Numbered from the stretch's first letter, positions 41,344-49,210 are shown. The stretch is 64,000 bases of DNA from Candidatus Aenigmatarchaeota archaeon (GCA_016185435.1 JACPNN010000013.1:1-64000), one strand, 5' to 3'. The notes: generated from the letters alone by a model not told the origin. A program made the numbers and translations.

Positions 41344-42873
41344 ATGCATTACAGACTCCTTTCTGTTATCACTGCTTTTGCCATACTACTCTCCCCCCTT
41401 GCTTTCGCCCTCCAGCCGGCCCCCTGTTTTGACTATTACAGGTATGGGGAGCTGAAGTTCGACTGGTTCCACCCCGAGAAGATAGCTTATAATGCAGGGG
41501 AGCAGCTTATCGGTAAAGTTGAATTGAAGAACACTTTGCCCTATCCCATCGCACAGGGAAACATCAAGGTATTTGTCCTGTACAGAGGTGAGAAGGACAT
41601 AGACACGATATATGGGGATGAGATTATAGATGAATTCTTCCTTCCGGAAGAAGTGAATCTGAGGCCGGGCGAAACATACAAGGCAGGCTTCACCTGGGAA
41701 ATACCGGGTGATGCCAAACCGGGAGTGTATGCACTTAACGCCTATCTGATGGAGACCACAAACTTCAACCTTGCAGGCCTCGCGTTCACAACCTCAACGC
41801 CTGCCGCCACTTCCACCTTTACCATAAAAAATTCAGGCTCATATGTGGTCACTGGCCTTGACAGGCCTTCAATCGCCATCAATGGGAAGAAATACGCAGA
41901 GAGGACATTTGTTCCTTTCTTCAGCCCCGGCGAGACCATAACAATAACAGCAAGTATGGCCGGGGATGCGGACATGCTGGACAAGGAGCTCTATTCATGG
42001 GATGACAACTCGGGAACCCTTCTCTCAGGCGAGAATGAGGAGGATTTGAAGAAGGGCCAGAAGGTGAGCTTCATGCTGCCAGGCCTCAAGGAAGGCGCAT
42101 ATTTAGCCAAATTCACCTCAATCAGGGACGGCAGCGCCTCAATCCAGCTTGTCAGGTTCGCGATACCCGGCAATGTGCCCAGGATACAGCATACAGGCCT
42201 TGACAGGTTCCCGCTCAGGAAGGGGGAAAAGGCCACCCTTCACATCTGCGCCACCAATTCTGCTGGCCAGGCAGGGGATCCGAGGCAGATAGACACAACT
42301 ATTGATATCAGTCTGAATGACAGGAATGGAAAGGTTCTGTTCTCTGATTCCTACACCGGGAAAATAAGCTCTGATGTGCACGGCTTCACTGCTGAATTTG
42401 CCTCCCCGTCAGACCTTTGCTTTGCCTCCATTGAAGCGAAAATGGCATCAGGAAGCAGCATACAGCAGACAGCCCATGTGTATGACGCATCTGAATTCAC
42501 TTCGGGCCAGAAGAACGACATACAGCTTACAGGAGGCGTCTCGGGAGGCAGGCTGGCATACAGAGCCATTGCCACAGGGGCAGGAGGCTGCCCAGCAGGC
42601 GGAGAGATGATTTACTATATTCTTGACGGGAATGGAAATGTGGCCAAATGGGCAAAGGGCAGAGCTTCAGGGGAAATTGACACAGCAGGCCTGCCCAAGG
42701 GCGCTTACACGCTGAAGGCCACTGACGAGACAGGGGCGGTGGCCGAGATGCCGTTCGAGGTCGCAGTTGAGGATAAGAAGGACAACACGATGCTGTTTAT
42801 AATAATCGGGGCCATAGCTGTCATAGCCTTCGCGGCCATGGTATTCATGGCTGTCAGGAAGAAAGAGAAGTGA
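41344..42873 (+). CDS. Large secreted protein with C-terminal membrane anchor
   Basis: A 509-residue protein. Residues 1-23 are a signal peptide (LLSVITAFAILLSPLAFA). Several beta-sandwich domains follow, including a region typical of NEW3/CARDB-like spacers (LIGKVELKNTLPYPIAQGNI, LRPGETYKAGFTWEIPGDAK). A C-terminal membrane segment (MLFIIIGAIAVIAFAAMVFM) ends in a basic tail. A TATA box lies near 41311-41320. Likely a cell-surface or S-layer-associated protein. No catalytic motif. Confidence 0.75.
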   Translation: MHYRLLSVITAFAILLSPLAFALQPAPCFDYYRYGELKFDWFHPEKIAYNAGEQLIGKVELKNTLPYPIAQGNIKVFVLYRGEKDIDTIYGDEIIDEFFLPEEVNLRPGETYKAGFTWEIPGDAKPGVYALNAYLMETTNFNLAGLAFTTSTPAATSTFTIKNSGSYVVTGLDRPSIAINGKKYAERTFVPFFSPGETITITASMAGDADMLDKELYSWDDNSGTLLSGENEEDLKKGQKVSFMLPGLKEGAYLAKFTSIRDGSASIQLVRFAIPGNVPRIQHTGLDRFPLRKGEKATLHICATNSAGQAGDPRQIDTTIDISLNDRNGKVLFSDSYTGKISSDVHGFTAEFASPSDLCFASIEAKMASGSSIQQTAHVYDASEFTSGQKNDIQLTGGVSGGRLAYRAIATGAGGCPAGGEMIYYILDGNGNVAKWAKGRASGEIDTAGLPKGAYTLKATDETGAVAEMPFEVAVEDKKDNTMLFIIIGAIAVIAFAAMVFMAVRKKEK

Positions 42874-42998
42874 GATATGAAATCCTTTGTCTGGCTGGTT
42901 TTTGTGGTGCTAATTGAGTAGTGCTTTCTATAAAAATCGAAAGATTTACAAGGAAAAGAAAATAGCGGGGGATGGATTTGAACCATCGGCCTCTGGGT

Positions 42999-43013
42999 CT
43001 CTCAGCAGGAGCA
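42999..43013 (-). other. tRNA-iMet intron 2 (15 nt, canonical position 37/38)
   Basis: The exon sequence CTCA pairs with TGAG at the end of the intron, giving a four-base central helix. The bulges are TAT and AGA, and the anticodon stem forms the outer helix. The intron TGCTCCTGCTGAGAG is close to the shortest possible size for an archaeal tRNA intron. Confidence 0.88.
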
Positions 43014-43021
43014 TATGAGCC

Positions 43022-43077
43022 TTCCGCAACCCTTTTCCGCAAGCGCTTTTGTGACTTATATCCAGGGCAAAGGGTTT
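43022..43077 (-). other. tRNA-iMet intron 1 (56 nt, position 29/30)
   Basis: A perfect bulge-helix-bulge is visible. The central helix is TCGC/GCGG (one T-G pair), the 5' bulge is TGA and the 3' bulge AAG, and the intron helix AACCCTT/AAGGGTT closes behind. Cutting after the second base of each bulge gives exactly the exon ends needed for the anticodon stem. Position 29/30 is a non-canonical site. Confidence 0.9.
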
Positions 43078-43200
43078 CAGCGAGCACTCCTAGCTGCTCC
43101 ACCCCGCTATGAGAATATATTTGACCCTGTGCGCTTTATATGCTTGCTTTTTGCTTTCACAGAGAAAGTTTTTGTTCTTGAATCATATGATTCTTACATG

Positions 43201-43857
43201 TCATCTGCCAGACAATATAGCATTCAGAGGGGCATTTTCTTTGATCACAACATAATTCCCCTTCGGAAACGACACAGTCTCAAGACTGAAATCCTTTGCC
43301 AACGGCCATCTTGCGATGTTGAACCCGAACCCCTTTTGTTGGAATTCCTCCAGGGCGTCCATCAGCGATCCGTCATAATAGAGGATGCCTTCCCCCATTG
43401 CCTTGGAAATGTCATAAAAATAATGAGCCCTAGGCCTTCTGTCAGGTCTGCTATAAGGCAATACATCAATCTGCTTCCCATCTAATCGTATGTTACAGAT
43501 AATATCCGAATCCGGATCTGTCAAGAAATTCTCAAAAGGGCACATGTCAAGGTGCGGATATTTTACTGCTTTGAATGATGTTCCTGATATAATTTTTCCG
43601 TTTTGGACATGCTTTCCGGAGTCAAGATTCCTCAATTTTTCCTCAATTTCTTCGTCGCCGAACTCCATCTGTTTGAGAGATGCTCTGCACTCATCAAGAT
43701 AACGCATCCATCTCTCAGTGCCGAGTTCGATGAATATGATGCCTTCAATATAGCCCATTCTCTCTGAAGTCAGAAAACTCGCTAGGCTGGCCTCTTGCTG
43801 CACATAATTTGGAGGATTCCATACAGGGCCCTGCTTATTCACATAGAGATTCGCCAT
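43201..43857 (-). CDS. Hypothetical 218-residue protein
   Basis: A soluble protein with a mixed fold. Notable stretches are GYIEGIIFIELGTERWMRYL, a possible coiled helix with FGDEEIEEKLRNL, and DSDIICNIRLDGKQIDVLPY. There is no signal peptide, and the cysteines are isolated. The start (MANLYVNKQGPVWN) at 43857 is 49 bases from the divergent rnhB gene, with an A/T-rich promoter between. No family recognised. Confidence 0.6.
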   Translation of the reverse strand: MANLYVNKQGPVWNPPNYVQQEASLASFLTSERMGYIEGIIFIELGTERWMRYLDECRASLKQMEFGDEEIEEKLRNLDSGKHVQNGKIISGTSFKAVKYPHLDMCPFENFLTDPDSDIICNIRLDGKQIDVLPYSRPDRRPRAHYFYDISKAMGEGILYYDGSLMDALEEFQQKGFGFNIARWPLAKDFSLETVSFPKGNYVVIKENAPLNAILSGR

Positions 43858-43906
43858 AGCATGCAGTTATGGAGCTAAACTTAAATAATGAGGCTAATTA
43901 TTAGGG

Positions 43907-44614
43907 ATGTCTGAAATAGTTGCAGGCATAGACGAAGCAGGGAGAGGTGCAATAATAGGCCCCATGACCATCGCTGGTGTCAGCATTTCAAAGGATAAGC
44001 TGCCCCTGCTTGAGAAACTGGGAGTAAAAGATTCAAAAGAGCTCAGCCATCCAAGAAGAATTAAACTGGCCATGCAGATAGAGAAGCTTGTCAAGGACAT
44101 AGTGGTCATCAAGGTTGAGGCCTGCAGGATAGACAGCTATCGGAATTCCGGAACAAACCTGAACCAGATAGAGGCCAATAAGATGGTGGAAATTCTCGAC
44201 ATTATCAAGCCTGATGAGGCCATTATCGATTCTCCGGATGTCAACACAAATAAATTCAGATTGAGAATAGAAAATAAGCTCATGCACAAGTGCAGAGTGA
44301 TAGCCGAGCACAAGGCCGACAAGAACCACAAGATTGTTTCAGCGGCCAGCATCATAGCGAAGGTCGAGAGGGAGAAGGCTATTGAAAAGCTGAAGAAGAA
44401 ATACGGGGATTTCGGCCCCGGCTACACGAGCAATGAGATAACCATCAGGTGGCTGAAGGAATGGAAGGAGAAGCATAATGATTATCCGGACATAGTCAGG
44501 AAGACATGGATCACTGTAAGCAATATTGAGAGCCGGAAAAAGCAGAGCTTCCTTTCGAGGTTCCTTGGCCTCAGGAAGGATGAGTGCGGAGGAAGGGATG
44601 GCTTTGGGACATAA
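43907..44614 (+). CDS. rnhB: Ribonuclease HII
   Basis: A 235-residue enzyme that cleaves RNA in RNA-DNA hybrids, including single ribonucleotides. The active site is VAGIDEAGRGAIIGPM (Asp and Glu), DEAIIDSPDVN (third acid) and EHKADKNHKIVSAASIIAKV (fourth acid and lysine). The GPGYTSNEITIRWL region is typical of the archaeal type 2 enzyme. About 15-20 extra residues form a basic tail (RKKQSFLSRFLGLRK), possibly a PCNA-binding extension (Q-x-x-x-x-F-L-like). Confidence 0.95.
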   Translation: MSEIVAGIDEAGRGAIIGPMTIAGVSISKDKLPLLEKLGVKDSKELSHPRRIKLAMQIEKLVKDIVVIKVEACRIDSYRNSGTNLNQIEANKMVEILDIIKPDEAIIDSPDVNTNKFRLRIENKLMHKCRVIAEHKADKNHKIVSAASIIAKVEREKAIEKLKKKYGDFGPGYTSNEITIRWLKEWKEKHNDYPDIVRKTWITVSNIESRKKQSFLSRFLGLRKDECGGRDGFGT

Positions 44615-44666
44615 TTGTCTATAGATAGCGGTTAAGAAAAGCGATATAAGAACCTGTCCGAAAACA

Positions 44667-44830
44667 ATGAACCACAACGATGGCATATTCTGCGTTCTGC
44701 GAACAGACATACAGTGGAAAGCATTGCCCTGTTCCCCGGATGCACCAAGCACTATAGTGTTACCGGCAGCGGCAGCACAGATTTCTGCTGCCGGGTTTGC
44801 CAGGCTTTCAGGAACAATCAACGGTCAACT
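44667..44830 (+). pseudogene. IS5-type transposase N-terminal fragment (decayed)
   Basis: The frame beginning at 44667 reads NDGIFCVLRTDIQWKALPCS then PDAPSTIV, which fits the N-terminal region of IS5-family transposases ('NGIFYVLRTGCQWRALP' followed by 'STV'). After about residue 35 the match is lost and the frame wanders until it runs antisense-like into the next gene. No DDE catalytic residues remain. It is a relic in the 420-base gap after rnhB. Confidence 0.5.
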
Positions 44831-45033
44831 AGTCCATGACACAGGATTCGGGAATTTGGTTCTTCTGAAGCTCTTCTACATCAGAAAAGTCCCACTGATC
44901 GAGGTCCGGCTTAAGTATCATGATAACTCCTTCAAAGGATTAGGATATCATAAACGAGGCGTCGCAACAAGAGCCACCGGCACGGGAAGTGCGGCAAGCT
45001 TTATAAATCCGAGTTGTATAAATCCATACAGCT
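44831..45033 (+). other. Gap sequence with protein-like but orphan reading frame
   Basis: In the same frame as the transposase relic this part reads HDTGFGNLVLLKLFYIRKVP, then LIEVRLKYHDNSFKGLGYHK, which looks like a piece of a real protein, perhaps the end of a glycosyltransferase. It has no own start. A TATA box, TTTATAAAT, at 45000-45008 serves the following gene. Confidence 0.3.
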
Positions 45034-45297
45034 ATGCCCAGCAAGATCCTGCACTATCCGCGCCTCGATACCGTGCTGATGGTAGAGCAGACCATAAGAG
45101 AAGCGCCGGAATACCCGAGCAAGAAGCAGCTGTGGCTCTCCTTGCCCAAGAAGGTGCAGTACCAGACCTTCAAGCTGATTATTGATTACTTGCAGGAGAG
45201 CGGAAAGATTGTAATTCACAATGGCAAGATCGTCTGGGTCTGGGATCCGGAAAAGATAAAGCACTACCTGTCCCATCCTGAGCTGAGAGTGAGGTAA
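45034..45297 (+). CDS. Small winged-helix-like protein, antitoxin-type partner
   Basis: An 87-residue protein beginning MPSKILHYPRLDTVLMVEQT. It contains KKQLWLSLPKKVQYQTFKLI, LQESGKIVIHNGKIVWVWDP and a C-terminal helix. It looks like a winged helix in which the wing is the GKIVIHNGKIVW hairpin. Similar small proteins in archaea are commonly followed by a RelE-like gene. Here its stop (TAA, 45295-45297) overlaps the ATG of a RelE-like stub, so an antitoxin role is inferred. Leaderless start 26 bases after a TATA box. Confidence 0.7.
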   Translation: MPSKILHYPRLDTVLMVEQTIREAPEYPSKKQLWLSLPKKVQYQTFKLIIDYLQESGKIVIHNGKIVWVWDPEKIKHYLSHPELRVR

Positions 45298-45413
45298 TGA
45301 CCACAGGAATATTCTTTGCCGATGAGAAGGTGAAGGCCAGTTATGAAAAGCTCAAACAGGGATATGATGATGAGAAACCTTTTTCGATTGGTCTTGTATC
45401 AAAGACTCTTTGA
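45297..45413 (+). pseudogene. Truncated RelE/ParE-like toxin
   Basis: A 38-residue frame, MTTGIFFADEKVKASYEKLK then QGYDDEKPFSIGLVSKTL and a stop. The first 20 residues match the N-terminus of archaeal RelE-superfamily toxins ('FADEKVK.YEKLK'). A full toxin has about 85-90 residues with basic catalytic residues near the end, so this copy should be inactive. It overlaps the antitoxin-like gene by one base, the usual two-gene layout. Confidence 0.6.
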
Positions 45414-45447
45414 ATCTTCTTTTCTGAACAAGTTCTGAAAATTCCAT

Positions 45448-46122
45448 TCACTTCTCGCTCAATGATTTATGGATATCGAGTCCCTGTGCTTTAGCCCACG
45501 GAAACATATCCCTCCTGAGCTTGGCCATTCGGTTATTGAAGCAGGCCGCTGCCTGCTTCGTATCCAACTTGCCTGTTGATGGCTGTATGAAAACAATTCC
45601 TTCTGGAAACGCAATCTCGCCAGTTCTTCTTCTGATGAAAAGAGAGAATAAATCTTTCTCGAACCATTGCGATATGCTGTCAAAAGTTTTTGGATATTTC
45701 CCCCAGCTTTTGTAAGCCAAATGCTCTCTTGCATAAGTACTAAACGGCACCCATAAATGCCCTTCAATTTTTAACGGATTTCCATTGACCTTTTCTCCTA
45801 TGAGTTCTCCAAACCACTGCCCGTCTGGCAAATCGCAATAGCCTTTGTCAAAAGACTCCAGCAATCCTTCCATGATATGTTTTTTTCCTTTTGAAAAAAA
45901 CAACAGCCTGTTCATCCTATTCCAGACGCTTGCAATAGTGCCATTTTCTATCACAATTGATACATTAGTCCCGTCAAGCTTTTCTGTCGCCAAAACACTA
46001 TCATCATTAAAAACCCATTCATATCCCTCGGCTATTTTTGGCGTGACTACATACTGTCCGTTAATCATTTCTCTCGCGAATGGGGATTCCAATTTTGGCA
46101 TGTCATGCGGTATTATTGGCAT
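45448..46122 (-). CDS. RNA ligase (Rnl2/DRB0094-type nucleotidyltransferase)
   Basis: A 224-residue protein with the nucleotidyltransferase motifs in order. Motif I is VLATEKLDGTNVSI (the lysine nucleophile), motif Ia-like is VWNRMNRLL, motif III is QWFGELIGEKV, motif IV is FPEGIVFIQ and motif V is DTKQAAACF (K). These fit the PF09414 RNA ligase group, which joins RNA ends after nicks. The substrate here is unknown. A TATA box (46142-46153) favours the ATG at 46122 over 46131. Such ligases are patchy in archaea and common in viruses, so lateral origin is possible. Confidence 0.82.
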   Translation of the reverse strand: MPIIPHDMPKLESPFAREMINGQYVVTPKIAEGYEWVFNDDSVLATEKLDGTNVSIVIENGTIASVWNRMNRLLFFSKGKKHIMEGLLESFDKGYCDLPDGQWFGELIGEKVNGNPLKIEGHLWVPFSTYAREHLAYKSWGKYPKTFDSISQWFEKDLFSLFIRRRTGEIAFPEGIVFIQPSTGKLDTKQAAACFNNRMAKLRRDMFPWAKAQGLDIHKSLSEK

Positions 46123-46127
46123 AGTCA

Positions 46128-46364
46128 TCATCTGTCACGCATTAATTTATATATAATTCTGCTTTTATAGATTTTTTTACCAGAGTTAAAATAGATTATT
46201 GGCTTCAGCAGCAACGCTATGAATTTCGCTTTTATTCTTTTTTTGGTCTGTTCACCGGTGATATAATTTATCTCGTCAGAATATGCCGGCTTAAAGCCAA
46301 AAACACGTTCACAATCGTTGCACAGGGGGCAAAGTCGGGAGGGGATATGCGACACCGTAGCCAC
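46128..46364 (-). CDS. Possible small protein with a CxxCxxC motif
   Basis: A 78-codon frame from GTG 46364, four bases after the stop of the secreted protein gene. It holds RLCPLCNDCERVFGF near the N-terminus and a basic helical end (KKIYKSRIIYKLMRDR). Composition shifts to AT-rich in the second half. No family recognised. It overlaps the promoter of the RNA ligase, so it may not be real. Confidence 0.3.
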   Translation of the reverse strand: MATVSHIPSRLCPLCNDCERVFGFKPAYSDEINYITGEQTKKRIKAKFIALLLKPIIYFNSGKKIYKSRIIYKLMRDR

Positions 46365-46368
46365 TTAG

Positions 46369-47070
46369 TCAAGAGCACATAGTTGAATTGACAAGATAAC
46401 TGCTGGCGACTTTATCGGTCGCGAACCCGAACCGCAAGTACCAGTTGTTCGGCTTGCTATAACCAAGCTCGCAGGATGGATTCTCAGCTTCCCCAGTCTG
46501 AATCTTCTGAGCTACGGCTGCGGCCGCGTTAGCCTCATTTTTCTGTGTGGCCGACATGTACGAGGTGCACAATACGCGTTTACAATCCTGGACAGTGAGA
46601 TTCGGACACTCTTGGTAGGAGGAGAGGGGTTCGGTCATAAAGCAGTAGATCCTATTCTCGCACACCTTGTATTCAAATGACCCAAATGATAGATTCGCCG
46701 TATAGTTTGCCCTTCCATCGCAATTCCAATCAAGTTGGGGATACTTCTGTCTCAGGCCAAAGTATGTCTCGCAGAATTCGGCAGCCTTCGCTGGTTTGTC
46801 TGCCGGGCTCGCATTCATGTAGCTGTTGCAAAGAATCCTGCACGTGTCTCTGAATGCCTCCCTTAGAAAGCAGTTGGTCGGGTATGTCGGAGTGGGTGCA
46901 GGCTCAGATCGCTGGGGCACCGAAGAAACGCTTGGCAGAGGCAGATCGGGTACATCATTCTTGGTTGTGTATGTGAAAAAGCTAATGGTTAGGATAGCCC
47001 CCAAGGTCACAATCACTGCCGTAAGTACCAATGCCCAATTAGCAAGCGCCCGGAGACTGTGATCCTCCAT
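46369..47070 (-). CDS. Membrane-anchored cysteine-rich secreted protein
   Basis: A 233-residue protein. An N-terminal membrane segment (WALVLTAVIVTLGAILTISF, about 12-32) precedes a proline-rich linker. The ectodomain has about ten cysteines in repeated patterns (CRILCNSYMNASPADK and CKRVLCTSYMSATQKN are clearly related), so it contains an internal duplication of a helical cysteine unit. Start MEDHSLRALA at 47070; a TATA box lies at 47103-47110. Probably an extracellular binding or structural protein. Unknown family. Confidence 0.65.
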   Translation of the reverse strand: MEDHSLRALANWALVLTAVIVTLGAILTISFFTYTTKNDVPDLPLPSVSSVPQRSEPAPTPTYPTNCFLREAFRDTCRILCNSYMNASPADKPAKAAEFCETYFGLRQKYPQLDWNCDGRANYTANLSFGSFEYKVCENRIYCFMTEPLSSYQECPNLTVQDCKRVLCTSYMSATQKNEANAAAAVAQKIQTGEAENPSCELGYSKPNNWYLRFGFATDKVASSYLVNSTMCS

Positions 47071-47242
47071 CCCATCCGCTAATAATGATTGGATCGCATC
47101 TATATAAGTTGCACAGGTGGTAAAGCCAGGAGGTGGCATGCGGCATTTTGATGGCATCATGTTCTTCCGCAATTTCATCAAAGCACACTGGGCCCTTGGC
47201 GAAAAAGGAGATCAGGCTGGTGGTAAGGGATTTGTACGGCAT
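47039..47242 (-). CDS. Possible small HTH-like protein
   Basis: A 67-codon frame reading MPYKSLTTSLISFFAKGPVC, then FDEIAEEHDAIKMPHATSWL, with resident-like codon use. It resembles a winged-helix half. It overlaps the start of the secreted protein gene by 32 bases and lies between it and gatC. The plus strand has a competing frame (47155-47275). Weakly supported. Confidence 0.28.
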   Translation of the reverse strand: MPYKSLTTSLISFFAKGPVCFDEIAEEHDAIKMPHATSWLYHLCNLYRCDPIIISGWDGGSQSPGAC

Positions 47243-47288
47243 TCCTGAAAGGGCATTCGCATGGAGGCTCAGATGATGAGAAATCGGT

Positions 47289-47567
47289 TTATTCAATAGC
47301 CTTCGGCCCCTTGAAATATCCTTTCTCCCTGTTCCTGGCATTTTCCAGGGCCTCTTCCTGTGAAAGGCCTTTGCTGACAACGTCTTCCCTCATTGAATCC
47401 TTCAGTTCCACCGGATGGTAGGCAGGCCTTGCTTTGGGATCTGCCTTCTGGAGGATCCTGAATGAATCCAGTATGCTTTCCAGGTCTTTTGCAAAGGCCT
47501 GCTCTTCTTCCCTGGTAAGCTTGAGCCTCGCTATCTTCGCCACTTTCCTGATTACTTCCTCATCCAT
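47289..47567 (-). CDS. gatC: Asp-tRNA(Asn)/Glu-tRNA(Gln) amidotransferase subunit C
   Basis: A 92-residue subunit that stabilises GatA in the GatCAB complex, which converts mischarged Asp-tRNA-Asn or Glu-tRNA-Gln. It shows the family pattern EEVIRKVAKIARLKLTREEE, then ILDSFRILQKADPKARPAYH and LREDVV-type end (SMREDVVSKG). The start may be 47567 or 47576. gatA and gatB are absent here, so the operon is split. It follows mre11 closely on the same strand and is probably co-transcribed with it. Confidence 0.88.
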   Translation of the reverse strand: MDEEVIRKVAKIARLKLTREEEQAFAKDLESILDSFRILQKADPKARPAYHPVELKDSMREDVVSKGLSQEEALENARNREKGYFKGPKAIE

Positions 47568-47595
47568 GTTCAACATTTCCTTATTGCCCGGCCGG

Positions 47596-48852
47596 TTAAA
47601 ATGCTTTCCGGGATATGAAGTCGCCTGTCCTTTTCGCTCCCTTTCCCCTGCCGGTTTTTTCTGCAGGCCTTTCCAGCTGCTTCTTTGCGTTTCTCCTTGA
47701 AAACTCCTCAACCATTTCCATCGCATCCTTCTCCTTCCCTTCGCAAAGGAGGTCGAAGATTGTCTCGAATATCTCCGGCTCCAGGCCCCTGTCTGACAGA
47801 CCTGCCCTTAATATGCCTTTCCCCAGTTCTGTGACGGATGGCATCTCAAGCTGCATTTTTTCTCCCTGAATGCTGTCAGCCATTTCTCTCCTGAAGGATA
47901 TTATGGCGTCCTTTGAGTACTTTTCCGCTATGAGCTGCAAAAAATCATTTTTTGAGCTGTGCCTTATCCTTATCAGGGGCTTTTTATCATGCTTCTTCTC
48001 CAGTATTTGCCCGATAAACTCTTCGATGCTATTCCTTTCTGCCTGGCCTGCATCAAGGAAATAAGTCCTCCTCTGCTTCTCAAAAGAAACGTAGTTCAGG
48101 CTGCTTTCCCGGGTGTCGAGAAGCCAGATGCCCTTCATCTCCTCTGCCTTCTTGTCAAGCTTGGTCGCTATGGTGGAGCCTGATATCAATAGGGTGGATC
48201 CATTCTTTCCGGCCCTTTCCATATGCTTCTCGTGTATATCGCCGTCTATCAAGATGTCAAACCCTTTGGGCACGTTCGTCAGCTTGAGCGGCCTGTGGCC
48301 AAAGGCAAAGCCTTCAATTATCTGGTGCATCAGCAGCACATTGTAGCAGCCTTCTGCCGGTTTGGGGTCCCATTGTCTGAGTATTTCAGGAAGATAAGCG
48401 TCTGGTACAGCAGACAGGCCCTGGACTGCAACCCTTTCCCCGTCCTTTTCCAGGATTGCGCCATTGGCATGGAGATGGATAAGGAAGCCCGCCTTCTCCA
48501 TGGCCTGGACAGGATTCAGCAGGCCTCTCGCCCGCCTCTCATGGTTGCCGTGCAGGGCAAGGATAGGGATGCCCATCAGGCACAGCGGATTGAGCTTTTC
48601 CATGTCCTTTCCGATCCCCTTTATCGAACCAGTCCTGTTTTCTGAAAGATGGGCCTTAACCATGCATTCAATGGCCCTCGAAAAGGTTTCAGCATCAGGG
48701 TGCTGGCTGTCGAATATGTCCCCTGCTATCAGTATGGCGTCGCACTCAAGGCTTTTTTCAATGGCCTCCTCAAACGCTTCGAATGCATCCTGATACCTGC
48801 CCTCCAGCCTTCCGAAGCCGAGGTGGGTGTCAGAGAAGATTGCAAGCTTCAT
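47596..48852 (-). CDS. mre11: Mre11-type double-strand break nuclease
   Basis: A 418-residue calcineurin-like nuclease. Phosphodiesterase motifs are complete: IFSDTHLGFG, LIAGDIFDSQHP, ALHGNHERRARG, VLLMHQIIEG and IDGDIHEKHMER. The C-terminal capping and Rad50-binding region (about 290-418) is helical and basic. It processes DNA ends together with Rad50 in archaea; no rad50 is seen nearby. Start at 48852 (MKLAIFSDTH), 27 bases after a TATA box. An eight-residue longer start is less likely. Confidence 0.92.
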   Translation of the reverse strand: MKLAIFSDTHLGFGRLEGRYQDAFEAFEEAIEKSLECDAILIAGDIFDSQHPDAETFSRAIECMVKAHLSENRTGSIKGIGKDMEKLNPLCLMGIPILALHGNHERRARGLLNPVQAMEKAGFLIHLHANGAILEKDGERVAVQGLSAVPDAYLPEILRQWDPKPAEGCYNVLLMHQIIEGFAFGHRPLKLTNVPKGFDILIDGDIHEKHMERAGKNGSTLLISGSTIATKLDKKAEEMKGIWLLDTRESSLNYVSFEKQRRTYFLDAGQAERNSIEEFIGQILEKKHDKKPLIRIRHSSKNDFLQLIAEKYSKDAIISFRREMADSIQGEKMQLEMPSVTELGKGILRAGLSDRGLEPEIFETIFDLLCEGKEKDAMEMVEEFSRRNAKKQLERPAEKTGRGKGAKRTGDFISRKAF

Positions 48853-48904
48853 GATGAATGGCTGTTTTTTAGGCATTTAAATGCTTATCTGGCAATAACC
48901 AATC

Positions 48905-49210
48905 ATGAAAAAGTTCGATTTGTCTGGGAAACAAGATAAACTTGAAGACAGGAAACTCAGATTAACCGATGGGCTCTATGTGCCTTTTGAAGGGAGCGAA
49001 GTTCATCTCTATGATTATGATGGCTATGCAGGGAGCGCAACCCCCACTTATAAGCAAGACAGATTGGATGTCGGACTGATAAGAGCTGACCATTATGGTA
49101 GAATAGGTTATTACAGAATAAACAGACCTGATTTATTGATTAACGGCGGCTCAGTTTTAACAATATTGGATGTTGAAGTTAGTGACGAAACTGTTCCCAG
49201 GAGTTATTAA
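48905..49210 (+). CDS. Hypothetical 101-residue protein
   Basis: A small protein with a beta-rich pattern: GLYVPFEGSEVHLYDYDGYA, then YGRIGYYRINRPDLL and TILDVEVSDETVP. It is soluble, with no motif known to me. It is divergent from mre11, and the TTTAAAT box (48878-48884) is nearly palindromic and could serve both genes. Its 3' end meets the caspase-like cassette on the minus strand. Slightly AT-rich towards the end. Confidence 0.5.
   Translation: MKKFDLSGKQDKLEDRKLRLTDGLYVPFEGSEVHLYDYDGYAGSATPTYKQDRLDVGLIRADHYGRIGYYRINRPDLLINGGSVLTILDVEVSDETVPRSY

Larger units (their letters stand above)
42963..43108 (-). tRNA. Initiator tRNA-Met (CAT) with two introns
   Basis: Exons are 43108-43078, 43021-43014 and 42998-42963. 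Spliced, they give acceptor AGCGGGG/CCCCGCT with the A1:U72 pair, D stem GAGC/GCTC, anticodon stem CTGGG/CCCAG (three G:C pairs at 29-31:39-41), loop CTCATAA and T arm GATGG-TTCAAAT-CCATC. A1:U72 plus the three G:C pairs mark the archaeal initiator. A TATA box (43136-43143) lies upstream. CCA is not encoded. Confidence 0.93.

Noticed and set aside
42374..43102. Small ORFs over and around the initiator tRNA
   Set aside because: They are shadows of the surface protein gene and of the tRNA with its introns.
47155..47275. Short plus-strand frame downstream of gatC
   Set aside because: It competes with a minus-strand frame of better codon use, has no promoter signal and shows no motif.
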